Below, one piece after another: positions 35,529 to 49,500 of a DNA stretch of 64,000 nucleotides. Under the pieces are notes generated by a model. It saw only the letters and a program-made list of their open reading frames with translations. It did no database searches and was not told the DNA's origin. Location of the stretch: contig VWZX01006105.1 of the NCBI GenBank assembly GCA_013399015.1, positions 558,001 through 622,000 on the forward strand. The letters are read 5' to 3'. Position numbers and translations under genes: made by a program. Positions within the stretch are counted from its first letter, which is position 1; each line of letters begins with the position of its first letter. Source of the DNA: Galbula dea. Taxonomy: Eukaryota > Chordata > Aves > Piciformes > Galbulidae.

Positions 35529-35639
35529 ATGAGGAAGGCACCACTGGCTGCCTATGAGAACTGGTATAAAGATGAGATGGAAGAGCACTTGACTGAAACA
35601 GGAATCAGTGATGAGGATGACTACCAGGAATGTGCTTAA
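35529..35639 (+). other. Small acidic ORF, unassigned
   Basis: An ATG-started frame of 36 codons begins MRKAPLAAYENWYKDEMEEH and ends DDYQECA, then TAA. The same frame is open upstream back to the TGA at 35484. Composition is unlike the random AT-rich ORFs around it: many Asp/Glu, Tyr and Trp and few Phe/Leu/Ile. I know no family for it. It could be a fragment of a decayed gene or transposon, a small exon, or chance. No clear splice sites were identified. Confidence 0.15.
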
Positions 35640-36129
35640 AAGTGAAAGTGCAAATACATAATGACTTCTGTTGCTCATAAGATTACTTACCATAGCTCAA
35701 GAAGCCAAGAGCATTGGTTTGAACATGCATCAGTCATGGACACAGAAAACTAGACTTCTATAAATGTTGTATACCTCTGTAGAGGAGGCCTCTGAGAGAA
35801 AGAAAAATGCCTTTCCAAGGAGCAGTTGTTTGAGGGGCTGTTGCAGACACTTGAGAGGAACATCCTGGGAAGCCCAGCTTTGTCTCCAGTTGTTGTTTTT
35901 GGAATACAAAAAAGGTCATATTCAGCAGCAACAATAGTTTAAGCCTTTGTGAGCAGCTCCTTCTTTATGGTTCATTTTGTGGTCTCACCAGTAACTTATA
36001 TTACTTTTTCTTCTAAGGAAAGGCAGCCCTACAGTTAGGGAAAAGCCTTTTGGGTTCTGTTCCTCAGCTCGGCTATCCCTCCCTTCTCCAGTGAACACAG
36101 AGATCCTTAACCTACTTTTACTTTATTAT

Positions 36130-36280
36130 GAGGCTCAGAGCCTGCGCCTGCTTCTTTTGAGGACAACTGGACTGCTGCCATTGACTTCAAAAAGAGCATG
36201 GGCAGGCTTCTCCTTAGTTAACATTCATAAAGTGCTTAGAGGTACTCAGGCAACAGATGTTACATAAATGCAATTAATAG
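36130..36280 (+). repeat. Possible ancient amniote retroposon remnant
   Basis: ACTGCTGCCATTGACTTCAA, AAAGAGCATGGGCAGGC and, further on, ATAAAGTGCTTAGAGGTACT and GTTACATAAATGCAATTAA resemble phrases common to old amniote elements (a 'cattgacttcaatgggagc' motif and an L2/MIR-like 'aaagcgctt..tataaatgc' tail). The match is by eye and the family is not fixed. Confidence 0.33.
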
Positions 36281-39200
36281 TGTAACTTTGCTATCAATAC
36301 TGCAATCCTGTATTGCAACTTGGTCAGCAGGCATCTTAATTCACACTTAAGTCCTGTGTGTTTGCAGGATTAGGGTTTAGTTAAATGCAGATAAATAGTC
36401 TTTCCAAATTCAATGCAACAGTTCATGTACATAAATAAAGCTTCTACATTAGTCTCCTAAATATGGAAAACTCTTGTTTGTGTGAAAAGTCTTTTAGAAG
36501 TATATACTAACACAGGCTGTTTATTTCTGTTACAATTATAAAGCATGACTGTTGAGATATTGTATCACAGATGTCCAGGGAATAGTGATATAATAATAGA
36601 TACAGAATGCAAATGCTATTTAATACTGATCATTCAACTCTTCACCTTAGCTTCTTACAGTTTATTGTCAACATTTGGCTTTATCTTCCAGTGATACAGG
36701 AAGTATACATCTTTGAGACACACGTGTTAGCTCACAATTGGTATTCAATAACATAAATATATCATTATTGATCCACCACACAGTTTCTAGCAAGATCTAG
36801 TAAGATCACAGTGACTCAGAGGAAGCACAGGATGCCTGCCACACTTCTTCCTTCTGTGTCTGTATCTTTTCCACCTCACTATAGTTCCTCTTCTGCTCCC
36901 AGCTGTCTTATGGGTACATGGGTGTGTGATTGGTATCAAAACTCAACTTACAGGGATCCCAGACCAGCTGGGGTCCCCCCACAGTGAACATTTTTTGTTC
37001 ATTCTTTGCTCATTTCAAACTTAGCTGCAGTCCTGAATAAATCCACGCAGCCGTAAGCAAGCTTGGACCAATTCTTAGCAAAAGTTGGGATGTGTGTGGA
37101 TATTCATATTCATTTCAAATCCTGCCTTGTTTGGCAATCACATGGGTGCACTACTTCTAATTTACCAACATTGATATTCACCATATTATGCAGTTTATTG
37201 ATGAACAGTTTACTACTTCTTAGTTTATTTTTAATCAGTTTACTGTTAAACAGTTAAGCAAGGACATACACACATGGACACTGAGAGAAGACTGACTCTG
37301 GGCTGTGAACAAGGAGCCAACACTTTCAATTACATGGTCAGTTTACTATTTCTGCCTTCTAGCAGAAAGGTAACATCCAGACTACAAAAAAAGATACTAA
37401 CATTTTATTGCTAATGTCAAGCTCACTATGGATAATAGATTTAAACTGTTACAGTCCTAATGAGTTCACCACAGTAACTTCATTAAGCAATTGAACATGA
37501 CAGGCAGTGCATTGCAGGGGGATTACTGCATACCTTTTATAAAGCATTAAATAAAAAGCAAGGCATTTCAGCTACCAAGAAACCTCTGAAAACAAATCTC
37601 CTGTCCACCTTGTTGAAGCAAAAGAAACAAATGGCATTTTAAGAAAGCAAAAGAGAAAATAGGTCAGTGGTCAGTCTTGCATTTAGAAGCCTAAAGATAC
37701 TTATCACCTCTCAGAAAAATCTGCCCAGAATGCTGTATTTATTTCTCACAACACATTACATGGTGATTTTTACGCTGGAACCGAAGAATGATTGAAGCAA
37801 TGATTTAATGTTAGGACACTCCTCCGTGGATTCTGACAAAAAGCATGAATCATTAGGGAACTGACCTCAAGGTGTCCTTTTGAGGAGTGAGCAGAGATGG
37901 AGACAATCTCCTTTCATGGAGGTTTTTCTCCTCTTCTGGAGACAACTGCAGAGGCAGTGTAAAGAAATAGCATTGGTAGGAGTGGGTAGGGTAGAACCAA
38001 ACTTATTTGAGCCAAGCACTGTATTACTGTCAGATGTTTGCCAGACCAAGGTGACAATATGAATTGCAGCAGATAAATTTGTACTGGCTAAAGACTTGGG
38101 TCTAGATCTAGTTAAATAATACAGAAATGCCCAAATCACTTATTTCATTAAAATTATGAGGAGAGCTGAAATTCTGCAATGTTAATAAAAAGAATTTTAT
38201 CTTAATAAGCTAGGTATTTATCACAATTCTACTGACAGAAGCTACCAGCATAGTTGTACTGTAACGCCTTCCAGGACACCACCTTCAGTCTTTCTCACTA
38301 AATGTAATGTGTCAGAAAAGAAATTAAAAGATTAGGCAAGTCAGAGCTTAACCAGGAGCATATGAAGCTACTCTCCTTTTTAGAGGTTTTGAGACTGGTA
38401 TGGTGCAAACTGCATGGAGAAATAATACAGACTTTGATTAAATCTGTTTCCTGGAGCGATGAAACAGGAATAACATGAAGGGTATTGTGCTTTAGCCTGT
38501 GTTTGCAAAAGGGTTTTGCTTTCTTTTGATCCCTTTTGTATTTGAGATCTATTCTGAGGTCTCACTGGGCTATATTCAGTCTTCAGTATCTGAAGGGCAC
38601 TGATTGTCCCTGTTGGGTACCTGATCAGTGTCAAGTGTAAGCAATAGTTACGTACCAACATATTCATTTAACACAGACTCTTTCCTCTATCATGTTGTAT
38701 TTTGAAGGCTATTCAAAAAACAAACCATGAACTTCATCTTCAGCTTTCTCCCCATGTAGTCCTTTGACTTATCACTGCGTGAGAGGCATAGCCACACAGC
38801 AACAACAGTGAAGCAATCTGCCCTACAGGGCACCTCATCATCTGCAAGGTAAGCAATGAAAACTTTGAAGCTTTCCCTGTTTGCTCTGATAAACCAGGAA
38901 AAAAAACCCCAGCAGATGCACATTGACTTTTAATTTCTCCTAGTCAGTTATTTGTAATCACAGCACTTCTCATGCCATAAATAAAGTGATGCACATATAG
39001 AAGGGAAGCAACTTTTAAAAGACAGATTGTGGCTGATGAATCCCAATCCAGTTTTCTGTCCAGTTACCACTCTTTGTTATAATGCACTGCTGAAAAGTTG
39101 CACTGATAAGCCACAGTGATTCAGAAAGCACATTTTCTTTTTTCTTCAGCTCTATTTTACATGGTTCTTTTTAAAGAAGAGAAAGTTTGAAGAACCTTCA

Positions 39201-40712
39201 AAAAAGTTTTTGGCAATTACCTCTGCAGTAGCACATGTCTTCTGTTCAGCACAGCCATTACACTGAAGCATACAATACCCCAGCTTTCACTCGCCAAGAC
39301 TGACTTTTAAGGAGCTTTTTCATCAGTGCATACAATTTGGTCTGTGTGTCCTCTTTTGTAGCCATTATTAACTCACAGTGTGGGCTATAAACCCAAGCTT
39401 CCTCATATGATGCCAACTGGCATCTGTCACCACTCTCTCCTTATCTGCTACCTCTGCCAGTTCCCAATGTTAAATGAGGCCACACCATGCTCGTTGGGAT
39501 TAGACCTAATGCACTGAGTTCTGTCTGCCCGGTTTATTTTTACCAACTTATTTAGATTTCCAGTCTGGGCATCTGAGCTCCAGAAATGCTGGTGTTTTAA
39601 TGAGCAGTAAATCCACACAGATGCAAAGCCTGAGTATTTTCTCTTGCATTTGTCTGTATGTTCTTAGAGAGCAAGGAGAGGATACAAAATCCTACAGCAC
39701 AGGAAGCTCTGGAAAAGGTACTTCCCTACCATTGCTATGTGGGTGTCCGTGGGCTACAAGGACCAGGATGCACAAGGAAGGTCTTATGCTTGAAATATTT
39801 ACAGTGATTTGGGGAGTTATTCAAGTGTTAGTGTCCTCATGTGTGTTTGTATGTGCAGGATCAGGGTCACAGCTTTCTGGGAAGTCATTTCTAGACAGGA
39901 ACAGGATATGCAATGTTTCACACTGTGACAGATCTTGTGGTAACCCTCAGATTTCATGAAAGATTCTCACAGTAGTGTGACTTAAGCCAGCCTCAACTGT
40001 CAGTGTGAGTAACAGATCAAATGCTTGGAAAACAAAGAAGTATCAAAGCAAGAAGCCAAAGCAGCGTAACTATTCTCTGGACAGGAAGCTGCTGATGAGC
40101 AAAACCCATCTGCAACCTGGATGACATAAATATGGTGGGTGCCAATTAATAGGAAAAAATAAAGAGAATGAAGAATGTTAGATGGGGACTAGTTGAAGAC
40201 TTTATGTAACCTGACTTTGCCTTAAACCAGATGATCAGACATAAACTAATAAATGAGAATAATTCATGAGGAACATATCTGATGTATTAAACCTTAGCAA
40301 AGATCAGAAATGCCTTGTTTTGAGGCTTGCTGTTTCTACCAAAAAAGCGTAGCTATGATCTTTGGGGGAATATATCAATTTTTTTCATTCTAAAAAGTAA
40401 TGGAAAATAAATATTTTCACAAAGCAGGACTTCCTTAAAACATTTAAAAGGTTTTAATCAATACTTTTCATTTTCTATGTTCAATCCTAACTTCAGAATT
40501 CTTTACCAAACTTTGCATTCTACTTTTTTTTTTTTTTCCTGGTGAATGTAGCAGGTTTTCTATGTTATTTTGACTTGGTAATTAAAAATTCTGTCTTTCT
40601 CTCTGAATGCCATATGCTGCCTTATGTGTTGTTGTATTAGAAAAATGAAAATTATTTTTAATTGAATCAGTGAAGCTATATGAAGTCACAGCTCATTATG
40701 ACTAAGTAAAAG

Positions 40713-40758
40713 TCTTTCGAGATTCCTTCCAGCTCCTAACATTCTGTGATTCTGTGAA
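40713..40758 (+). repeat. CR1 LINE, very short 3' end, plus orientation
   Basis: GATTCCTTCCAGCTCCTAAC directly followed by ATTCTGTGATTCTGTG is the end of the CR1 3' UTR with its terminal octamer repeat. Only about 45 bp remain. Confidence 0.85.
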
Positions 40759-41114
40759 TACATTACCAATGTACTTGCACAGTTATATATATACTAGACA
40801 TATATTTTTCCACAGAAAACTGAAATGGAAGTAGGTCTGAAATTGGACATAAGTTGGTCAGTGTGTATGCTGGGACATCTGGGATGTGCTGGTGTTCCTG
40901 TTGAAGCATGTTATGGCTGACTATCACATGAACTGTGTGCCTGATTTGTTGTGTTGATGTGTTCCTGACAATGTTGTGTACCTACTGCATCATCTGTGAC
41001 CACAGTGGATTTATTTCACATACACTTTAGAGCTGTGTACCTGGACTGCCTGGGATTTCATGTGGTGTGAATTCTGTTTCTTTCCCACTGAATTTATCCT
41101 ATTATCTACTGTTC

Positions 41115-41245
41115 ACTAGGTCTCACCTTAGCCTTTTCTCACCAGATGAAGCAAGTGCAGTTCCCTTAACCCTGCCTTGTAAACTTTATGCTGTAGGCCC
41201 CTAACAGTCCTGGCACCCTCCCCTCCATCTTCTCAGCATGCACCA
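41115..41245 (-). repeat. CR1 LINE, old diverged internal piece, minus orientation
   Basis: AGGTCTCACCTTAGCCTTTT, CTCACCAGATGAAGCAAGT, AACCCTGCCTTGTAAACTTT, ATGCTGTAGGCCCCTAACAG follow the CR1 antisense phrase 'ggtctcccctcagcctccttttctccaggctaaacag...ctcctcgtaagacttgtgctccagacccctcaccag'. It is strongly diverged, without a CR1 3' end beside it. Confidence 0.6.
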
Positions 41246-44200
41246 AATTGAACCAAAAAACTAACCTTCCTTAACATCCTCTCCTAGTTGTGGTCTTCAG
41301 ACTGCTGAAATTTATGCCATTGCTAAGCCAGTTCAGTCCAAGTAATGTTCTGAAAAAGATTCAGTTGTTTACCAGTGCTCAGCTCAGGGGAATGGCACCT
41401 CAAAACCACTGTTATAAAATGTTTTCATTTAAATAGGTATAATCACACTCTGGTGAATTTAGCTCCCCGAATTCAAAGTATATCAATTTCTGGATTTGCC
41501 AAGGATTTGCCTCTGTTTTGTACCAGATGGCTTGGTACCATCTCTTAGTGACCACAGCTGTTCCCTCATGTCTCTGTACACTGCTTTGAGCTATGTAAAG
41601 CATTGCTAACACTCAGTAAGGACTACATATCCAGCCTGATAATTCAATAGTGCTTTTTAATGTAATGAATGATTACTAGACCTAATGAAGGGTTCTCCAA
41701 GTGACTGGAATTATGAAGTCCATGAACTCCGGTTACAGCTTTTCCCATAACTGGACGGATTAGAATGTTTTTTCCAGTTCAGATTCTGTCTTGCCACCAA
41801 TTACAGGTGAATTCATGCTGCAGCTGCTCCTTCAGCCACAGTATTTATAGCTTCCCTTTCCATGCCCTGGCCATCTCGATTGATGAAACACTCAGGAATT
41901 TAGGGTGGAGGTAAGGAGCTGCATTTAGGCAGTCGGGTTAGACGGGCAGGATCTCCCCCCGGAGGCCTTCTACAGAAACTGCTTCTCTCCCTTGGTTTCA
42001 CAGAGACCTGTGGGAGAACTTGTAGAGTCAAAATGCTGCTGCAAATCAGACCTTACACTCTGGACTTTCGATTTGCCTTATAACCCCAACCCTTCTCCAA
42101 ATGTGGCTGAAATTTGCAAGTAGTTTCAAAAGCTAAAAAAGCAGGGAGATGAGACGAGGCTGCTTTCTGTGTGCTGGACATAGGGCCAGGGGCTGCCAGG
42201 CAAGTGGTGCCCAGCAGAAGTGGGGACTCCTCCCTCAGCTTTACTTAGAAAGACATGACCCCCGCTTATCTGACTGGTAGCACTAACGTTAGAATGGGAA
42301 CAAAGAAGTCTGATAGAAAATGAGTTCACAAATAAGGAATCAGAAGACACTCTAAACCATCCCATAATGAAGCTTCTAATACACATTTGAAATGCATAAA
42401 AGAAAGGCAGAATCAACTACTCAGGTCTTTACATACGTTCAAGGATTAGTGCCACATATATTTACTTCATTAGTGCCATATATATTTACTTCATTATTAT
42501 AGTCTCCCATCTGACCTGTGGAATCACTCTTTATTTTACACATATATTTGTCATACAGAGTATTTCTGGGCATAGGAAGAAAGAAACATAGGGTAACAGT
42601 TTTTTCCCAACAAAATATTCTTGATATTTTACAGTTGTGCTTTTAAAAATAATAAATATGCCTATTTGCTCTTAACTCGAGTGATCTGTATCAAGAACCT
42701 TTATTAAATCAACCTTTAGTGTAGATTCCCCTCTTCTTGTATTCCTTTTTTTTTCCACTTTTCTGAGTCTTTTGAACTCCTGTTGATCAGGTATCCCACT
42801 ATTAGTCTGGCCTCCATTATACTTTTAAAAGATGTCATCAGACAGAAACCCAGTGAGTTGTAAAAGTTGTTTGAAAAGTTATACTATAATATCAGTACCT
42901 GTGCATGAATAAAAGGCTTCCTTTGAATTTCAGCCAGTTTAGTTGGTATAAAATTCCTGACTATAGAAAAATTCTGACTGCAATCTCTTTTGAAATTCTA
43001 ATGGTTAGCAAATTGAACACCTCGAATCAAAAAGCATCTTTAGTACATTTAAGATGATAATTTTTAATACAGATACTAATTTTCCTCAGATTTTAAAAGA
43101 ATATCTAAGCTAAAAAAACCCATGATAAATATCAACCCATGATCTGAAGGGGAGATTGCAATGCAAGACCATGCATAGTCATATATGGAACAAGAACTAT
43201 GGCTTGAATAGTAAGAATAATTCTCAGATACAAGTTATTGGAAGTTAAAATATTTATCTGCCGTGTTAGTGACTTCAGAAACAAGTAAAAGGAAAAGTGT
43301 TTCTGCTCCTATACTCAGTAAATGCAGAATTTATTTCCATCACTAAGAGGCGCTGCTGCATAAGGTCCATGGGTTACCCTTGCTCACCACACTGCGAGCC
43401 AAGAGAAAAGACCTGAAATACACAGATACTATGTTTTTAACGCTGGAAGGTGTATGCATTATGTATTTACATACGTGTCAATATTGTTATTTCAACAAAA
43501 AAAATCTCAGCTTAAAAACCACATTTTACTAAGTGGCTTCTGTTTCTTCCTTCAGAAATGTCCTTTAGTGTCATTCAGTTACGGAAGGTTTTGTGCTGGA
43601 CTTGCCATCTCAGAAGTCATTCTGACAGTTACGATTAACCTGACAGTGAATTATTTGTGTAAGGCTTTGAAAGTCCTCAAGCTGTTAATTTACATTAAAA
43701 GGAACTTTAGACCTATGGAGTCAACTCCATGGGGGTGTCAGAAGGATGGGCCAAAATTTGTTCAAATTACTATAATTCTTGTATAACAAACTCTGATAAT
43801 GGTCCTTTAAATTCAAGGCCCATAAACTATGGTTAAATAATAAATAATCTAAAAGAATGGTAAAAGGAGGAAAAAGACATATCTGGAAACATAGTGACCA
43901 TATTGTATTCCATCCAAAATGTCTAGCAACAGCAAGGCAGTGACTGTATGTTAACAACCAAGCAAACCACATAGCATTTATCTTTCACCTTTCCCTGGAA
44001 TAATAATCTTGCTGTATGTTGCAACTCCTATTTAACTTCCACTGGTGTTTTCAATTGTATAAGGATCTAAAACTCAAAAGCTCTTATGCTAGCCCCCAAC
44101 TTTAATTAAAAAAAAAATAAACCCAAGCAATAAGCATCAGATAAATACTGTAGGAACTCTAGGTTGATCCTCGTCATGTTCATAATTCTTTTCCTGTAGC

Positions 44201-45789
44201 CAGGGTGATCAGAAACTAACCTTTAACTAAAAGATTATATCCAAGTTTCCTCCTCTATTGTTTCTAGAACTGGACCTTAGGAAGATAAAGAGCAGTCCTA
44301 AAACTTGTGATCAAATCAGCAGAATTAGCACAGCACAGAAATGTAGCATGTTAGGAATATTAAGCAGTGAAAATGAAAACCAACTGTGCAAGAGGCAAAA
44401 GTAATTTCATGCACAGTATGGCAATCACTTCACGATTAAACATTTTTTGGGTCACAGGCATTCTTGTCTGTGCTGATTCATCCACATGCCACATTATGTC
44501 TGATTCTTTTTTCTCAATTAAATACAATGCAATCTTATTATCTGACTGTTTTTCTGGCAAGGACACTGTGTTTTCCTCTTGTGCTTCTTAAAGAGAGATA
44601 CAATTCTTCAACAGCTGGGCATCCAACAGAAATGATCTCATTCTTTAAATCTGTAGCCTCAACACAAGACAGAAATAACCTTTGAGTGCAGTGAATATTT
44701 TTGACAAGATTAAGGTCTCACTCAGGAAATGGGACACAAAATTGTTTTAAAAATCTTTAATATGTGCCTCTCAGAAGAAAGCTGATTTGACTTTTGGAAA
44801 GGAAAGATGAAGTGGACTTACAAGTTTTCTTGTGGCTGTACCATAATGAAAGTTATTGTTGCCAGGCTAATTTATAATCATTAGAAGCCTCTGCTTTCCC
44901 CTTTGACTGAATGATGAGTTTGACTGCAGGACAGAGAAAGTTTCTCCATTAGCCTGGGCAATCCCTGTTCTTCTTACCCTGCACTAAAACCATTCTTTAC
45001 ATCAGTGGGTTTTCATCTGCACTTCAGGTCAGAAAGCGGAACTCTTTTAACATTTACTGAAGTAAATTCCAAAATATTGTGACTAACTTTACAGACAGAG
45101 CTATAAATCCATGCCAGTAAAGGATAAGGTCTAAAAAAATTACCTTTGTATTCCTAAGGAACTAGAATGTTAATATAAACCCTGAAGTTATCAGATGGCT
45201 TCAACAGCTCTTTGTGGCTCCATAAGTGCCAGAGTCCTCAGGAAGCAATGCAGGCACACACCAGGTATGTGTGCAACTTCCTGAAAGGTCCTCAGCTCCT
45301 GCTTCCCACATATCACTGCTTAATACCAAAGCATCGGGTGATCTTTAGAAGTGAGATAAATAACCTCGTTTGCTTCTCTCAGGAGTTTTGCTTTTTTATT
45401 GGTTTGGGGTTTTGTTGTTTTGTGGTTTTGGGGTTTTTTTTTTGCTAGCTCAGGAGTTTGAGTGAATTTCTGGATAAATTGGAACAGACTAAACTTCCAG
45501 GAAGGAGAGGAACAGCTCTGAATCAAAGAAATGTTCCTGCTCAGAAAGGGCTGCCTTTCTCACATTTGCCTGAAAAGCAGTTATACTTCTGTACATGTCT
45601 GTGTACTCTAGAATATAATTTATCATAATAACAAACAGGATGCTATGGTCTCTGGGAAGAGCTGCATGGGGATTTAGACCAGCAATGTGGAAAGAAATAC
45701 ATCTTTCCTGCAGCAACCAGCATGAAGAAACAGCCAGCCTAATGTAATACCAAACTACACTCAGTGGTCTTGTAAATCTCAGTCTGGTC
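41246..45789. other. AT-rich intergenic stretch
   Basis: No gene is recognised. It contains the 24-bp duplication at 42447 and a G/T-rich simple tract at 45385-45443. A GC-richer patch near 41.85-42.1 kb has no recognisable coding or repeat identity. Confidence 0.6.
42447..42494. repeat. 24-bp tandem duplication
   Basis: TAGTGCCACATATATTTACT followed by TCAT is repeated immediately, with one base changed. It is a slippage-type duplication. Confidence 0.85.
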
Positions 45790-46532
45790 AAGGCATCCCA
45801 TACATGAGTACAGACTGGGAGAACTCATTGACAGCAGCCCTACAGAGAAGGACTTGCGGGTCCTAGAGGATAAAAATTTGGACATGAGCCAGCAACATGT
45901 GCTTGCAGCACAGAAAACCAACCATATCGTGGGCTACATCAGAGGAGGCATGGCCTGCAGGTCAAGAGACGTGATTCTCCCCCTCTACTCTGCCCTCATG
46001 AGATCCCACCTAGAGCACTGTGTCCAGGTCTGGGGACCTCAGCACAAGAAAGACATGGACTTTTTAGAGTAGGTCCAGAGGAGGAACGTGAAGATCATCA
46101 GAGGGCTGGAGCACATCCTCTATGAAGACTTGCCAAGAGAGTTGGTTTTGTTCAGCCTGGAGAAGAGAAGACTCCAGGGAGACCTTATTGTGTGTGGCCT
46201 TTCAATATTTAAAGGAAGCTTATAAAAAAGAGGGATAGAGACTTTTTACACAGGTAGAGAGTGATAGGACAAGGGGGGACATTTTAACTGAAAGAAAGGA
46301 GATTTAGATTAGATGTTAGGAAGAAATTCTTTACTCAAGAGGATGGTGAGGCATTGTAGCAGGTTACCTGCAGAAGCTGTGGATGCCTCATCCCTGGAAG
46401 TGTTCAGGCTCAGGTTGGATGGGGCCCTGGGCAACCTGACCTAGTGGGTGGCATCCCTGCCCAGGGCATGGGGGTTGGAACTATATTATCTTTAAGGTCC
46501 CTTCCAAACCTGGCCGTTCTATGATTCTGTGA
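45790..46532 (+). repeat. CR1 LINE, about 740 bp, plus orientation
   Basis: A 5'-truncated CR1 starting near TACATGAGTACAGACTGGGA. It encodes LDMSQQHVLAAQKTNHIVGY, MACRSRDVILPLYSALMRSH, LEHCVQVWGPQHKKDMDFLE and then a TAG stop where the family normally continues with VQRR. The rest of the ORF2 C-terminus follows in broken frames, then the 3' UTR GGGTGGCATCCCTGCCCAGG and the terminal TTCTATGATTCTGTG. A very similar VWGPQHKKDM motif is seen in the intron 1 copy at 14713-15784, which suggests a related subfamily. Confidence 0.95.
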
Positions 46533-49500
46533 AGTCCACTTGGAATCCCTGCAACAAACAGTATTCAGGGAACTCTGGTGATGTATCCACCACAAAGACT
46601 GCTTATTTCATGACCTTCTGCCTTGAGCACCCTCTTATCTTAGCATCCTGGCAGTTACCCTGGTTCTCAAATGGGGATTAAGTGCCTTTGCTCTTTTTAT
46701 GTGAGGACAGGGAATTTAGAAGGAGGCAGGAATTAAATGTCTGGTAGCTGTGTGAAGAGGATCACTGTCATGTGGGTCATGGGGAACTATATCCAGCAAA
46801 TTGTTTTTTCAATATCCCATGCTCTCAAGTGTCAGAATGCAGTGCTACAAATGGACAACATACCAGCTGTCCTGCTTAAGCATTTCAGGGCCAGGCTGTC
46901 TTGTGCACTGCTGTCACAGGCTGAAGATGAGTTAGAACTGAATATATGTATATATCTTTTATGCACTCCTCACTCTTTTAGCAGTTTCCTTGAAGAGCTG
47001 ACAAAACTGCTTGAAAATAAAGCAGCTTTGCCCATATGTAGGTGCTGATAATGTCATAAATACCTAGAGTCGGCCAGAAACAAAATCACTGAGACTTCTT
47101 TAAGATTTTGCCCTAATTCAAGACAAAAAGCAACATATTTTTCTAAAATGAGAAATTCTAAAATATCTGATTTATAATTATAAATGTAAAAGTTATAAAA
47201 AGGCATTGTAACATAGAAGTGAAACATTTCCTTCCTTAATAGATTAACCTTTCAAGAAGCCAAACCCAAACAATACTCACTTGCTTTTATTTATTTTTTT
47301 TAATTTTCTATTATTTATTTTTTTAACCTGATGTTATTTCATTTTAGATGTCATTGTAACAGAGCAATCTGTTTCAAACACCATCACCATGCAGTCACAC
47401 TGGGCTCTTATCAGGCACCTTGTGCCACTACAGCCTACACCTACACAGATAGATAGGGCTCGGCTCTGTGAGCTGCTGTGAGAGGAAATCACACCCTTTT
47501 TGCCAATCAAGAGGTGGCCATACAGATATGAAATGGGCAGAGCTATGACCAAAGCTGAAAGGGCTCACACTCTCACTCAAAATACTCTGTGAATGGAGAC
47601 ACACTAAACCTTTCATCATGAGAAAAGCTATGCATGTGATTCACATATTCCAATTTTTTATGGTTTTCTATGAACTGATGCTTTGGAAAATGTGTATTTC
47701 TTCACGTAATCTCTTCCTCTGAAGAATGAAATGTAAGAAAGTGAGAAAACTTCCAAGTGCTGTAGGACGCTGCCTCAGATCCAGTTAATTACCCCATGTT
47801 CTGTGTATTTTCTGGAATTGTCCTTTCTCTGCACAAGACCCTGAACCACTACTTCATACCACAGCCAGCCTGCTCTGGAAAATGGTGACTCACTTCACAA
47901 CCAGCTTCTCACTGCAGGGACATCTTTGGTGGACTACAAATCCCTACAAATCCCACTTGGACACAATGCTATGAACTCTGAGGAGAAGCTTGCTACAACA
48001 CAGAAAAGCTTTTTGCAAGCCAACACTTGAACATAGTCTGAGATTTTAGAGACAGAAAAGCCTCATGTCTGCTCTTCTGACTACCCATCCATCACATGCT
48101 TTTATACAGAAAAGCAAAGTTTACATAGTTAATGAAAGTCTCTTTTGCTCAACAGTTCAGAATTCAAGCCCATCCTGCAGGACCCTTAGTCTGGTCCCTG
48201 TGCCAACCTCCCCTTTAAATATCAAGCTGCATCCAAATACATCTGAGTTGATCCTCCTGCCAATGTTTGGGCCCAGGAGCAGATGAAGTAGGAAGGAGAA
48301 GTTTCTTGCCCAAGCTAGTATGAAAAAGGATGTTTTAGCTGTTGTTCTCTATTGTGTTTCCAAAGTGAATCTTCTTATCTCTTGATTGTGTCCATGTGCA
48401 CCCTGGCAGGTCTACCTGACTGTCACCATCTGTTATTCCTGTGCTTGGGGAAAGAAATTAGTGTCTTCATGCTCTGTAGGGAACTGTATAAAAACAAATG
48501 CTGACAGCCTAGTTAGTTGCTGTCACTAATATACTGCAAAGGCTTAAACCAGTGATATTTATATCCTGAGTTGCATTAAACTTAGGCTGTGGGCAAATGC
48601 CCAAACCCTTTTGCAAGTTGTTGCAAGCATTTGTTGACAATAAATATGTGACATTAGTATCCACGATGTCTATGAGGAAGAGATGTTAAAACAACATTTC
48701 TGCAAACAACTGGAAACTATACCCTTGGAAAGTCATAGCTTAAGTCTGTTTGCTACCATGGCATAATTATTAGATCTTAAGGCCTCAACTTCAGGGAAAA
48801 AAGTATTTTCAAAAACCAAAAATGCTTTCAATTTTTAAACAAACAGAATAAGAGCCTTTCTCTTACACTTGTCTTTTCATCTTGGATGCATCATTGCTTT
48901 ATTGGGATCCTTTGGGTCAATTAGATTTTTATCTGAACTCAAAAAGAAGGGTAAATCCTAAAGCAAAAAAAAGAATATTAGTTAATTGTACCAGAATTAA
49001 CTAGGTGGCTTTTATACGAAAACTTGCTGAGAAGCTTCAAAAGGTTGTTAATAAAATGGGTACTTTAGCTCCTGGGAGCTAAAAAGAAAACCCATTACTG
49101 AGTGCTTCAAGCTTGAAGTGTTAGATCTTATTCATAAAAAGTCTGGAGGGTGGTAACCTGCAACAGCAGCTACTAATATTCCTACTTCCTTTGCTTTAAG
49201 GAGAAACATTTCCATGGCTGTGAAATTGGCAGCTTAGAGAACTCCTAAATTACATGCTATGAAGCTTTATTGGCTACTTTATTCAAGCAAGAGTTGCCTG
49301 ACACTGTGTCAGAAGCTGCTTCATGAAACATCTCTCTGATTAGACTGTGGGCAGATATCTTGGCATTAAAGCTATTAGACTGTGGTGGATTTCACAGAGT
49401 TTAAGAATACATTTTTCTTAAGCACTTTATTTTTTCTTTCAGACAGTAAAATTAGGATTAAATACATACTCACCTTTCTTTAATCAAGCCATATTGTGAA

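Larger units (their letters stand above)
29781..40712. other. Intergenic stretch, mostly unique AT-rich DNA
   Basis: No gene is recognised in about 11 kb. Contents I can name are two adjacent short inverted repeats at 29850-29910, poly-T at 30279-30292, a CCAAA-type simple tract at 31421-31450, a somewhat GC-richer patch at about 33.1-33.8 kb with an unassigned open frame, a small acidic ORF at 35529-35639, and a possible ancient retroposon at 36130-36280. The rest shows nothing I can support. Confidence 0.6.
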
